Source: Stomorhina lunata (taxonomy: Eukaryota > Arthropoda > Insecta > Diptera > Rhiniidae). Taken from it: 64,000 bases of DNA. Where the stretch lies: the NCBI GenBank assembly GCA_933228675.1, contig OW121741.1, positions 77,967,387 to 78,031,386 on the forward strand, in the 5' to 3' direction. The translations under genes were made by a program, and so were the position numbers. Below the pieces are notes generated by a model. It saw only the letters and a program-made list of their open reading frames with translations. It was not told the origin of the DNA and ran no database searches. Position 1 is the first letter of the stretch. The number at the start of each line of letters is the position of its first letter. Of this stretch, positions 26,131 through 36,795 are shown in pieces.

Positions 26131-26212
26131 ATGCTGCCACGATCGGAGCTGGAACCTATGACATAGTAGTCGAAGTCCTAACAAACTAAGCCATAGCACC
26201 ACCCTCGGAAGT
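26131..26212 (-). repeat. tRNA-like segment (candidate SINE head)
   Basis: Reverse complement reads GGTGCTATGGCTTAGTTTGT then TAGGACTTCGACTACTATGT then CATAGGTTCCAGCTCCGATC. TGGCTTAGTTTGTTAGG fits a pol III A box and GGTTCCAGCTC an imperfect B box (the usual C is changed). More likely a tRNA-derived repeat or pseudo-tRNA than a working tRNA. Confidence 0.5.
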
Positions 26213-27054
26213 TTTATAAGTTTAATAATTAGGTCTTATCTTGACTATGAAAATAATCACCCTTATCGCGGTTAGCGTAGGCGTATTTAGGCGAATGTCG
26301 TATTTGTAGTATTTAAAACTCAATGGTATCGTGGAAACTTTTCGCCTACGCCTCTCGTTTTTTGTAACAGAGTCGTGTTGTAACACATTACCCAATTTTA
26401 TTTAATATGAAACACCCTGTTATAAAAAATGTCAACAAAACCAACTGATCAAGGAAAAATAAAAAAATTTTAAATACAAATAAATAAATAAATAAAATTA
26501 AATAAAAATAAACATTAGATTAAGAATAATGAATGAATTTTTGTATTTTTCTATTTCGGCCAATTTTTTGGTAACTTTTATAACTAATCTCTTTTATATT
26601 CCACTTGTTTTTTTACACTGTTCCACAAGGAAACTGTCTATGGTAAAAAAATATTATATTTTTTCAAGAGTATTTCATTCTGTGAATACAAATATGGTAG
26701 TAAAATTTTAGAGTTAGCTCTTGTTTTCGAGATATCGCGATTTTTATGTTTTGGGTTAATTTTATTTTGAAAGATCCTTGCAGAATATCGGAAAGATTTT
26801 TAATTAAGTATATTCATATCCAGTAAACAGTTTCATTCGTTTTGAAATAAAAATTCGCGATATTTTGCTAAAATAGATTTTTATATGGGAGTTCAATGGA
26901 AAATTTTAAAATATAGAGCTAACTCCTGAAAGATTTTTACATTTTCGAACTCAGCGACCTCAATTTAGTAAAGCTATTGGCTTTTTCTTTTAAAGGTACG
27001 AAAAAGTTTCAATTCTGTGGAACAGAGTTTATTACATTCTCAATTTTCGCGAAC

Positions 27055-27816
27055 TTTTTATACCCTTCACCACCATAGGTGGAAGGGGTACTATAAGTTT
27101 GTGCTGATGTATGTAACGCATAGAAATATTTGACTTAGACCCACCTTTTAGTATACCAATAGGCTTAGAATCACTAAGTCGATTTGGCGATGTCCGTCCG
27201 TCTGGCTGGCTGGGCGGCTGGCTGGCTGGACCCCCATGTAAATCTTGTAATCAAACTACAGGTCGCAAATCTAAAGATAATTTGATGAAATTTGGAACAT
27301 ATCATTTATTGAAATTCGTCAAAATTAGTCCATTATTTATGGTACCTCCCATAGGTCCCACTTTCCGGAATTGATAAATTGGCCACAAATATCAATATTT
27401 TTTCATAAAATTTGAAATAAACACTGCTTATGTAAACCAAAATCACTGTACTAAATCGGTCCACATTTGACCATAGCTCCCATACAAACTCTTCTATCAA
27501 AACGCACTAAATGAGACAAAAATCACTAAAACGCTCATAAATCTAAAGATAATGAGAATTTTAAGTTTATTTTTTATAACAACTGTAATCAATTTTCGAA
27601 ATTTCGAGATAATCGGTCCACATTTGACACTAGCTCTCATATAAGTCCAAATGATGGAAACAGCTTAAATAAATAAGTTTTGAGAAAATGTTTGTATGAT
27701 GGCAAAATTGAGCAAATATTTGTCTTTATACAGATAAAAGAACACCTTTGATCTTAGTGGTGAAGGGTATCGTATGGTCGGGCTTGACTGACTATAGCAC
27801 TTTCTTACTTGTTTTT
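27055..27816 (+). mobile_element. Family A DINE-1-like element, copy A4
   Basis: Complete at both ends: TTTTTATACCCTTCACCACC at 27055 and GACTGACTATAGCACTTTCT then TACTTGTTTTT. No duplication beyond shared T residues, as expected for insertion in a T run. It sits inside the TIR element 26257-28670. Confidence 0.78.
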
Positions 27817-28312
27817 GAATCATTTAGATCTACATTCTCGTCATTATAGGAATCTAAAAAGTATTTGGATGAGCAATAATGTTCAATTAAACTTAAGTCT
27901 TCAGTGGTACCCGATATATTTTTTTGTAGGAGTACAAGTTTGAACCGTTTTTCCAATATCAAATGCCATTAAGCCATTGCTTCGGGGAGCTGCAATGAGC
28001 AAGTTTAAGGCGGAAATTTTCTTATACTGAACAATAAAGTGTAACCCCAATAAACCTCTTCAACTGTAAAAGCAAACTGTTTAAAAACATGGCTTTCGGT
28101 CTTGTTGTCGACAGTTTGTTTTTGTAATTTTAATTTAAAGTCTCCCCAAACCTTTAACTAACCTTCGCCTGTGCGGCTTCATTCCATTCATCTTTTGTAT
28201 TAATTTTATTTACTCCTTTATTATACCCTTTTGCCAAGTATGTTTTTCCCCATTATTTCTACCAACTTGGGAAAATGTGCGGATGTAATATTTTTATACT
28301 AATATACAAAAA

Positions 28313-28363
28313 CTTCTTCTTTCTTCTGTTATCCTTGACTCCCAGTGGAGCATAGGGCCTCAG
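28313..28363 (-). mobile_element. 51-bp RTE LINE tail insertion with target duplication
   Basis: The insert reads, on the minus strand, CTGAGGCCCTATGCTCCACT then GGGAGTCAAGGATAACAGAA then GAAAGAAGAAG. It is flanked by a perfect 10-bp duplication TATACAAAAA (28303-28312 and 28364-28373). It consists only of the last codons, stop and 3' repeat of the RTE family whose larger copies are at 9393, 41071 and 61694. Confidence 0.88.
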
Positions 28364-28707
28364 TATACAAAAAATAGATATCAAAAATACAAATATTTAA
28401 ATAAAAATCCGTAAACCTTATTTTTATTTAACTTACGATTTGTTTAACTCCATTTTTTAATAATTTTTGTCAAGAAATATACGCTGTCATGAGCAAAAAA
28501 CCTAACGATAATTTTAGTCGTTTTTGACAGGCAAATACGCCAACGGCGATACCGTTTTTGTAATAGAATTACAATCAGTGTCGTATTTACAGGCGTTTTT
28601 GCCAACCGCGATGCGATTTTTTAAAAACGCCCGAAAAACAACACAAAATTGCCAACCGCGATAAGGGTGAATAAATTTATTGTCAACTTTTGAACAACTA
28701 ACTACAA

Positions 28708-28876
28708 GCTAACTACAAACTCCGCTCCGAACGGCTGTAACCAGTGGCTAGCTGAGTAATGAGGTGAACCGCCGCTTTTTTGAAAATGTATTTTTTCAAG
28801 TGGGTCTGGCCGCGGATCAAACTTGGGACCTCTAGTATGCTAGGATGACTAACCTGCTATACCCTGGCGGTTCTTT
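28708..28876 (-). repeat. tRNA-derived SINE, copy 1
   Basis: On the minus strand a decayed tRNA-like head (TATAGCAGGTTAGTCATCC as A box, TTTGATCCGCGGCC in the B-box area) is followed by TGGGTCCCAAG-type and TTTTCAAAAAAGCGGCGG then TTCACCTCATTACTCAGC. It shares head and body with the copy at 45118-45318, which has a better B box. Confidence 0.65.
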
Positions 28877-29498
28877 CTCCTGTATAAAGACAAATATTTG
28901 CTAAATTTTTTCATCATACAAACATTTTCTCTAAACTTATATTATTTAAGCTGGGTCAAATGTGGACCGATTATCTCGAAATTTGGCAAATTAATTACAG
29001 TTTTTACAAAAATTATGTATGCAAAAAAAAACTCAAAATTCTCATTATCTTCAGTTTTCTTCGTCTCTTTTAGTGCGTTTTGAAAGAAAAGTTTGTATGG
29101 GAGCAATGGTCAAATTAGGATCGATTTCAACGAAATTTGGTACAGTGATTTTGGTTTACATAAAATTTTGATATTTATGGCCAAAATATCAATTCCAGGA
29201 AGTGGAGGTACATACCATGAACAATGGACCGATTTTGACGAATTTCAATAGCCATGGTCCCACTATCAAAAATGATCTGTCAAATTTCATCAAATTATCT
29301 TTAGACTTGCGACCTGTACTTTGATTACATGGTTTACATGGGTACAGCAAGCCGTCCAGCCAGACTGACATCGCTAAATCGATTCAAAAAGTGATTATAA
29401 GCCTATACTATACTATACTATACTATACTATACTATACTATACTAAAAGGTAAAATTAGGGTCTAAGACAAATATTTCTAATCGTTACATACATCGGT
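28877..29498 (-). mobile_element. Family A copy A5, truncated at both ends
   Basis: Reverse-oriented family A body from CCTGTATAAAGACAAATATT to GACAAATATTTCTAATCGTT. Both terminal hairpins are missing. An (ACTAT)n microsatellite of about 45 bp at 29402-29446 has grown where other copies have a single ACTAAAAGG-preceding motif. Confidence 0.72.
29402..29446. repeat. (ACTAT)n microsatellite
   Basis: Eight or so uninterrupted ACTAT pentamers inside family A copy A5. Confidence 0.95.
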
Positions 29499-29499
29499 C

Positions 29500-29993
29500 A
29501 CTATTTAACTATTGTATATTTCTTAAATACATGTATATAACATAAGTTGAAAAGTTATGCAAGGTCGGAGAGCTGACTATCTGCAATGGCATTGCCATAT
29601 TAAAATAGTCAGTTTCCTTCTATGAAAGTAATTTAAGCATCAACCACAACTAGTTGAAGATTGACATATCGAGTCTTGAGATACAAACCTGACCGTACTA
29701 TCAAGCTTATAACAATTTGAATAAAATTGAAGGAAAATAAAATGAAAACTAATGAAAAAATTGTTCGTGTGTGAACTTTAATGGAGGTTCAAAAAAAATT
29801 TGAAGAAAAATTGATTAAGTAAACCTGATGTGTAACTGAATAAACAATAAAAACAAATAGTTTCATTAGTTTTTCAAAATGGATCTGGAAAAATATAAGC
29901 CTACATGGTTTCTGATAGCCTGTCACGTCATTAGAATTATGAACAACTATATTACGTCAGTCGCAGGGGGTTAATCTAACTCGAAACAAGTAA
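29500..29993. repeat. Spacer ending in a duplicated ~130-bp segment
   Basis: No gene. The segment 29862-29993 (AATAGTTTCATTAGTTTTTC ... ACGTCAGTCGCAGGGGGTTA) recurs around the CCCAG element at 31191-32317, where it is split by that insertion. It therefore provides an unoccupied version of the target site. Confidence 0.7.
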
Positions 29994-31116
29994 GAGTTTT
30001 TTATTCGGCTGTGCCGAATCTTAATATGCTGCGTGTACCTCAGAATCTTTTTGATTGTAGATATAAAAAAGGGGATGTAATATTTATATAAGAATTCTAG
30101 CCAAATGTTGACCGATTGTAACAAAATTTCACACACTGACTGGTATTTATATAAAGCTTTTGCAAAATTTAGTGGCAATAGCTAATAGCTTTTGACTGGT
30201 CCTTGCTAAATATTTTTTGGTTTCCGGGAGTGTTTTTTTATATGAAACCTATAGTCAAATATGGACCGATAGTTGCATAAAGCTTCTTTATTCTAAATTT
30301 AGTCGTCATAGCTATTACAATTGTACTCAATTTATCAGCATTCATGTGTTTCTCGGGACGGGGTTATATGGGAGCTCTAACTAAATGTGAACCGATTTCG
30401 CCCATTTTCAGTACACAACTTTTGTTACTCTAGCTCTTGTAGTTAAGAAGCTATCGCGCTTTTATCTAACGGACAGACGGACATAAACCCCCTTTTCTTT
30501 TTGTATTTTTGTGTTTCCGTAAGTTTTTTATATGGGAGCTATGGTCAAATGGTGACTGATTGTGAAAAAATTTTGCACACTGGCTGTCATTCATATAAGA
30601 CTTCCTTGTGCTAAATTTAGTGGACAAAGCTATTGCAGTTTATTATTTATTGGCATTTAAGTGAATTTCAGGTGGAATTTAGGCTGTTTCCGTAAGTTTT
30701 TTATATGGGAGCTATGGTTAAATGTGAACCAATTTCGATGATTTTGTATGCTGGTTAGTGCTTATGTAAAACTTCTATATACCAAATTTTTTCATCATAG
30801 CTGTTGTCATTTATTAGCAAATAAGCGATTAGCCTAGACGAGGTTATACGGGAGCTGTGGTCAAATGTGAACCGATTTTGCCCGATTTCAATACTAAAAT
30901 TTTCCAATAATTGAAGAACATTTGTGCCAAATTTCAGTGACCTATATTCTTTCGTTAAGGTTTTATCGTGCCGACAACAGACAGACAGACGGACATCGCT
31001 CAATCATCTTAGAATTTCATAAGGATTGAGAATATTATTAAATTTTGGTTTTTGAGCCAATATTAAGGAAATTACAAGCGGAATGACAATCTTAATATAG
31101 CCCCCATTCTTTTTGA
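29994..31116 (-). mobile_element. Family B element, copy B4
   Basis: Starts AAACAAGTAAGAG with the ATTCGGCTGTGCCGAAT stem-loop and ends CCCCCATTCTTTTTGAC. Internally shorter than B2 through several deletions. It lies between the two copies of the duplicated segment described at 29862. Confidence 0.75.
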
Positions 31117-31190
31117 CTTATTTTGACATATGTCGAACTCCAGTAATACATTTTTGAAACCAAGAAATGAATATACCGATAGTTTCATTA

Positions 31191-32317
31191 CCCAGCAAAA
31201 CTTTTCATTACCAAATAATGAGTTAAACAGCTAAACTATTGAACACGAACTACTTACTCATTCACTGTTTAAGTCATTACATTAACATGGGTATGTCATT
31301 GGAGGCAAGTACTTACCAATTGCAGAAAAGTAATGACTTGGGTAAGTAATTGGAAAACAACAACAACAACTTTTTTTGTTGTTGTTTTATTTAAAAAATA
31401 TATTTTTTAACGAAACAAAAATTTTTTTTTATGACCCAATGGGGGCTCAAACCCAGACCCCTACGACTGCTAGGCGGAGACTCTTCTATTGAGCTACTTC
31501 ATATGTTGAAAACTTAGCAGCTTATAATTAATATATACAATTTTTATTTTTAGATCCAAAATCATGTGACAATAACTTTGTTTTTCCCTGCTTTTTTTGC
31601 TTTGTTGTAATTTTTGGAAAAATATTTCTATACGATTTTTTGTAAATGTTTAATGCATTTAATAAAAAATAAAGAAGTTTTTTTGTTAATTATTCTAAAA
31701 CTTAAACAATTTAAATCTTCCTTTTTGTATAAGTTTTTATATAACACTGGCTCTTACTTACTTAAATGGCTTATAGATACAACCTATTTGCTTCGATCTT
31801 GTGCGAATATTTTATAGGCCAAGTTATGAGAAATTTTCCTATACTTGGTCCTACTTTTTCTTATTGGAAAACTCGCGGTACATGTTAGCTCACTACGTAA
31901 CGTAGTTCTTTGGGTGATATCACTAGGAGGTCAGTGTCCACAGTTGAGATGAAGGATAACCAAGATAAGTCTGGGCTTACCAAGTTAAGAACCATTGCTT
32001 GGTATCCAAAATCAAAATTGACACATGATAGTATTTTTTCTTTACCGTGAGTTAGTTTTCCAATATTTTTTTTACAGAAAGTAATATTTAAGTCTTTAAA
32101 ATTCAAAAACCATTTAAAAATATATTTTTAATAAAAAAAAATAAAAAAAAATTGTTTTTCTTGGTGGGATTTGAACCCGGGTCATTCAGTTCAACTTACC
32201 ATTTTAATTACAAATAAGTACTTATGTAATAACTTATTAGTTCTTTGTAGGGTATGTTGTAATCATTACAAGGTAACCAGTTACCAGAGTACTTGCCATT
32301 ACCAAAGTTTTGCTGGG
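31191..32317. mobile_element. CCCAG-type TIR element carrying tRNA-like segments, copy 1
   Basis: Termini CCCAGCAAAACTTT (31191) and AAAGTTTTGCTGGG (ending 32317) with TA on both sides (31189-31190 and 32318-32319). A related unoccupied site at 29862 reads TTTCATTAGTTTTTC with a single TA, confirming boundaries and a TA duplication. The interior has a tRNA-like stretch at 31431-31503, an isolated B-box/T-arm-like stretch near 32163-32190, and CATTAC/ACTTA motifs near both ends. No transposase. The TA duplication suggests mobilisation by a Tc1/mariner-type enzyme (inference). Second copy at 55746-57048. Confidence 0.82.
31431..31503 (-). repeat. tRNA-like segment inside CCCAG element
   Basis: The reverse complement reads GTAGCTCAATAGAAGAGTCT, then CCGCCTAGCAGTCG, then GGGTTTGAGCCCCCATT. 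This gives an A-box-like TAGCTCAATAGAAG and a B box with one change (GGTTTGAGCC for GGTTCGAGCC). The equivalent in the second copy (55994-56066) has the perfect B box GGTTCGAGCCC. No complete acceptor stem could be paired, so this is not called a functional tRNA. Confidence 0.6.
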
Positions 32318-32468
32318 TAGTTTTTCAAAATGAATCTGGAAAAATAAATATAAGCCATGTATGTAAATGGTTTCGGTTAGTCTCCCAAGTCATTAAAATT
32401 GTGACAACTATATTACGTCAGTCGCAGAGGGTTAATCTTACTCGAAAAAATCTTTTTTGCTGCAAATA

Positions 32469-33764
32469 AAGAGTGCTCTAAATAAAATTCGTAGTTGGAT
32501 TTTCTTAAATAAAAATCAAACCTTTTAATATAAAAACTCTATAAAATACGCAAATATAATGACATATTATACAAAATCATTTAGCATTAAAATGTTTACT
32601 TAGTACTCGGGTTTTGCAAAATTATCGACTTTTTTCGGAAACCTTCCCATTTAAGATTTTACAGTTGCTTCTGATACCTTTTTGGAGCATGTGTTCCACC
32701 TGCGCTTAAAATCGGACATGTTCTTGGAAGTCTTTCCTGTGTTCTTCAATTCCTTTTTTACCAGAGCCCAATACCTTTCCACAGGCCGAAGTTCTGGACA
32801 GTTAGGCGGATTTGCCTCTCGTGGTACAAAAATGACATTATTCTTTGAGTACCACTCAAGTGCCTTTTTTCCATAATGGCATGATGCCAAATCGGGCCAA
32901 AAAAATGTAGTCACTCTGTGCTCTCTTAAAAAGGGTAACAACCGTTTTTGTAGGCACTCCTTTATATAAATTACTGTGTTTATTGTGCCAGATGCCACAA
33001 ATACTTAACTTCTTTTGCCACAACTGCAAATAGCTTGCCACACGAGAAACTTCTTAGGGAATTTTGTTTGTTTTTTTGTGCGAAACTCTTGCCGAACATT
33101 GCCCCGTTTATCAGCAACATAAAAATCTTGACCAGGAAGTTGAGAAAAGTCTGCCAGTACGTATGTTTCATCATCCATCACACAACAGGTGTATTTTTTT
33201 ATAAAATCAGACTTCAATTTTTTCGCTCGTTTTTTTGCTTCTAAGTTCTTTATAGCATTGCGATCTGGAACCTTTTGGACTTTGTATGTCTTCAGTCCAG
33301 CATAAGCTTTGACTGTATGTGCAAAATTCGTAGAACATTTCACCGTACGAGCTGCTTTTCTTAAAGAAGTGTTAGGCGCTCTTCGAAAGAGTCGCTCGAC
33401 TTCGTTTGCCTTACCAATATCTGTAGGACCTTTTTTCCTCCCTGATCCAGGTTTTCTTTCAACGCTCAGGTTTTCCTTATACCGTCTGATGGCATTAGAA
33501 ACCGTTCGAGGGTCAACATTCAAATTTTTAGCTATTTTTTTAAAAGTCCATGACGGATTTTTTTGAAAAGTTTTAATTTTATTTTCACGAATTTTTTGTT
33601 CGCAGTCCATTTTGATTGAAATAACTATTGAAAATTAATAATTTCTAAAATTATAGTATCTGACATATCTATAGAAACTAACTTGATCAAAAAATAAATT
33701 ATTTCTTGCACTATGGATAATTTTTGTCTAAAATAGTAAATGCATATTTTTTTAGAACACTCTT
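32469..33764 (-). mobile_element. Tc1/mariner DD37E element, copy 1
   Basis: 1296 bp with short inverted termini AAGAGTGCTCTAAA / TTTAGAACACTCTT and TA on each side (32467-32468, 33765-33766). It encodes the transposase relic on the minus strand. A near-identical copy in opposite orientation lies 489 bp away at 34254-35550. Confidence 0.88.
32600..33610 (-). pseudogene. Tc1/mariner transposase, DD37E spacing, two internal stops
   Basis: Cut-and-paste transposase. The N-terminal paired-type helix-turn-helix is FKKIAKNLNVDPRTVSNAIR, followed by a KPGSGRKKG linker. Catalytic motifs are VMDDETYV (first D), FWPDLASCHYG (second D) and PELRPVERYW (E). Thirty-seven residues separate the second D from the E, the spacing of the insect DD37E group. 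A stop (TAA) follows CGKRS near 33003 and another follows EATVKS near 32650. Otherwise the frame matches copy 2 and would be about 336 residues. Disabled. Confidence 0.9.
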
Positions 33765-33766
33765 TA

Positions 33767-34251
33767 TTCATGCAATGGTATAAAAGTTGTCCATAGCTAT
33801 ATCATGCACCACCCTAATAAATATAAAGATATTAAATTTATCATAGTACCCCTTGTAGCAGAATTTAATTTATAACTTATGTAAATATGCGGTTTTATTT
33901 TTATATTTTTTTTACTTAAAAGAAAATCTTATATTACACCGTGTAATAAAATTAAAAGAAAAAAAATGATAAATCATTTGTTTAAGTAAAATTAATTAAA
34001 AAGACGAAGCGACTTAATGAAGTGGAAAATTTACAACTTTATATTTAAATATGCCAAACAAGGTAGAATATAATATTTTTAATTATTATATTTTTAAATA
34101 GATAATTAAGACGAATTTTCTGTGTCAAATTGTCTGGTATGCGGCTAAGATTTTTTTGAAGAATATCTACTACATGTAGCTTAAGTAGCGGTTAAAGAAA
34201 AAACAATTAAATTTATTTAATAAATGGTTTTTGGTAAAAGAAAAATGTACA
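33767..34251. other. No gene recognised
   Basis: AT-rich spacer between two inverted DD37E copies. No terminal repeats or coding frame. Confidence 0.65.
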
Positions 34252-34253
34252 TA

Positions 34254-35550
34254 AAGAGTGTTCTAAAAAAAATATACATTTACTATTTTAGACAAAATTT
34301 ATCCATAGTGCAAGAAATAATTTATTTTTTGATCAAGTTAGTTTCTATAGATATGTCAGATACTATTATTTTAGAAATTATTAATTTTCAATAGTTATTT
34401 CAATCAAAATGGACTGCGAAAGAAAAGTTGGTGAAAATATAATTAAAACTTTTCAAAAAAATCCGTCATGGACTTTTAAAAAAATAGCTAAAAATTTGAA
34501 AGTTAACCCTCGAGCGGTTTCTAATGCCATCAGACGGTATAAGGAAAACCTGAGCATTGAAAGAAAACCTGGATCAGGGATGAAAAAAGGTTCTGCAGAT
34601 ATTGGTAAGGCAAAAGAAGTCGAGCGACTCTTTCGAAGAGCGCCTAACACTTCTTTATGAAAAGCAGCTCGTACGGTGAAATGTTCTACGAATTTTGCAC
34701 ATAGAGTCAAAGCTTATGCTGGACTGAAGACATACAAAGTCCAAAAGGTTCCAGATCGCAATGCTATAAAGAACTTAGAAGCAAAAAAACGAGCGAAAAA
34801 ATTGAAGTCTGATTTTATAAAAAAATACACCTGTTGTGTGATGGATGATGAAACATATGTACTGGCAGACTTTTCTCAACTTCCTGGTCAAGATTTTTAT
34901 GTTGCTGATAAACGGGGCAATGTTCGGCAAGAGTTTCGCACAAAAAAACAAACAAAATTCCCTAAGAAGTTTCTCATGTGGCAAGCTATTTGTAGTTGTG
35001 GCAAAAGAAGTAAAGTATTTGTGGCATCTGGCACAATAAACACAGAAATTTTTATAAAGGAGTGCCTACAAAAACGGTTGTTACACTTTTTAAGAGAGCA
35101 CAGAGTGACTACATTTTTTTGGCCCGATTTGGCATCATGCCATTATGGAAAAAATGCACTTGAGTGGTACTCAAAGAATAATGTCATTTTTGTACCACGA
35201 GAGGCAAATCCACCTAACTGTCCAGAACTTCGGCCTGTGGAAAGGTATTGGGCTCTGGTAAAAAAGGAATTGAAGAACACAGGAAAAATTTCCAAGAACA
35301 TGTCCAATTTTAAGCGCAGGTGGAACACATGCTCCAAAAAGGTATCGGAAGCAACTGTAAAATCTTTAATGGGAGGGTTTCCGAAAAAAGTCGATAATTT
35401 TGCAAAACCCTAGTACTAAGTAAACATTTTAATGCTAAATGATTTTGTATAATATGTCATTATGTTTGCGTATTTTGTAGAGTTTTTATATTAAAAGGTT
35501 TGATTTTTATTTAAGAAAATCCAACTACAAATTTTATTTAGAGCACGCTT
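34254..35550 (+). mobile_element. Tc1/mariner DD37E element, copy 2
   Basis: 1297 bp, termini AAGAGTGTTCTAAA and GAGCACGCTT with TA outside (34252-34253 and 35551-35552). Almost identical to copy 1 in inverted orientation, so both moved recently from one source or through each other. Confidence 0.88.
34409..35413 (+). pseudogene. Tc1/mariner transposase, DD37E spacing, one internal stop
   Basis: About 334 codons from ATG at 34409. A single TGA interrupts it after APNTSL (near 34658); copy 1 has AGA (R) there. Downstream the frame is open to a natural TAG at 35411-35413, with VMDDETYV, FWPDLASCHYG and PELRPVERYW intact. The two copies carry different stops, so neither was disabled before the other was made. 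Confidence 0.92.
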
Positions 35551-35552
35551 TA

Positions 35553-35917
35553 TGTTGGCATTTAAATGATTTATTTAACTTTCTAATAACTTCCTCAAAA
35601 ATGCATATAATAGGAGATAAAGAAGATCCATTATCGGCATAATACAATGTCTACCTCATTATCATTAGTTATTATCTGAAAACATTCCACGGTAAAAACT
35701 TTTTTTATTCCAAAAGTAATACATAAATAGTAATTTTATATTTCGTTACAACATCTTCATCATCTCCATCCAGCTTCGTCATCTTTTTTGCCATTGTAAG
35801 GGAAAAGGTTTAATAACCTCCATTTACGACTGTAACACGATTTATGAGCGCACCATGGGGCTTAACAAGAAATATTTAAACATTTACTTCTCCGGAATGA
35901 TGAGTGGGTTTCAACAA
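35553..35917. other. No gene recognised
   Basis: AT-rich spacer without features beyond short open frames. Confidence 0.6.
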
Positions 35918-36038
35918 AAACAAGTCACCTGTGCCGAATGACATACTAGCATTGATATTGAAACAATGCTTTTTATAAACATTAACTAGCGCACGTCAGC
36001 ACTCCCCACCAGGGATGGCAAATATGGTACAATTGTAC
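35918..36038. repeat. Duplicated ~120-bp segment split by family A copy A6
   Basis: AACAAGTCACCTGTGCCGAA ... GCAAATATGGTACAATTGTACTT recurs at 40661-40790, where it continues unbroken past the point at which A6 begins here. It thus gives an unoccupied site for a family A insertion in a T run. Confidence 0.75.
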
Positions 36039-36749
36039 TTTTTATACCCTTCACCACCATAGGTGGAAAGGGTATTATAAGTTTGTGCTGATGTTTGTAA
36101 CGCATAGAAATATATGTCTTAGACCCACCTTTTAGTATACCAATAGGCTTAGAATCACTTTCTGAGTCGATTTAGCGATGTCCGTCCGTCCGTCTGGCTG
36201 GCTGGCTGGACCCCCATATAAACCTTGTAATCAAACTAAAGGTCGCAATTGTAAAGATAATTTAAAAATTTGGCATAGATAATTTTTTTTGACAATGGGA
36301 CCATGGCTATTGAAATTGGTCAAAATCGGTCCATTATTTATGGTACCTCCCATAGGTCCCACTTCCCGGAATTGCTATATTGGCCACAAAAATCAATATT
36401 TTTTCATGAAATTTAAAACAGATACTGCTTATGTAAACTTAAATCACTGTATCAAATTTCGTTAAAATCGGTCCACATTTGACCATAGCTCCCATACAAA
36501 CTCTTCTTTAAAAACGCACGTAATGAGACAAAAAATCACTAAAACGCTTGTAAATCTGAAGATAACGAAAATTTTGAGTTTATTTTTCGCATACATAATT
36601 TTTGTAACAACTGCAGTCAACTTGCCAAATTTCGAGATAATCGGTCCACATTTGACTCTAGCTCTCATATAACTGCAAGTGACGGAAACAGGTTGAATAT
36701 ATAAGTTTTGAGAAAATGTTTGTATGATGGCAAAATTTAGCAAATATCT
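36039..36749 (+). mobile_element. Family A copy A6, 3' truncated
   Basis: Normal start (TTTTTATACCCTTCACCACC). It stops at GGCAAAATTTAGCAAATAT, where repeat R begins, so the 3' stem-loop end is missing. Confidence 0.75.
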
Positions 36750-36795
36750 TATCTTATATTCTTAAACGAGCAATAATTGTATATATATATATATA

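Larger units (their letters stand above)
26257..28670. mobile_element. TIR element ~2.4 kb hosting family A copy A4
   Basis: Perfect 17-bp terminal inverted repeats TCACCCTTATCGCGGTT at 26257-26273 and 28654-28670, with ATAA immediately outside both ends (possible 4-bp duplication). Subterminal sequence repeats the theme (AACCGCGATGCG, GCCAACGGCGATACC). No transposase frame was found. Later insertions inside are family A (27055-27816) and a 51-bp RTE tail (28313-28363). Superfamily unknown. Confidence 0.65.

Noticed and set aside
31431..31503. Functional tRNA gene
   Set aside because: A and B boxes are present, but no acceptor stem pairs convincingly and the segment is repeated inside a transposon.
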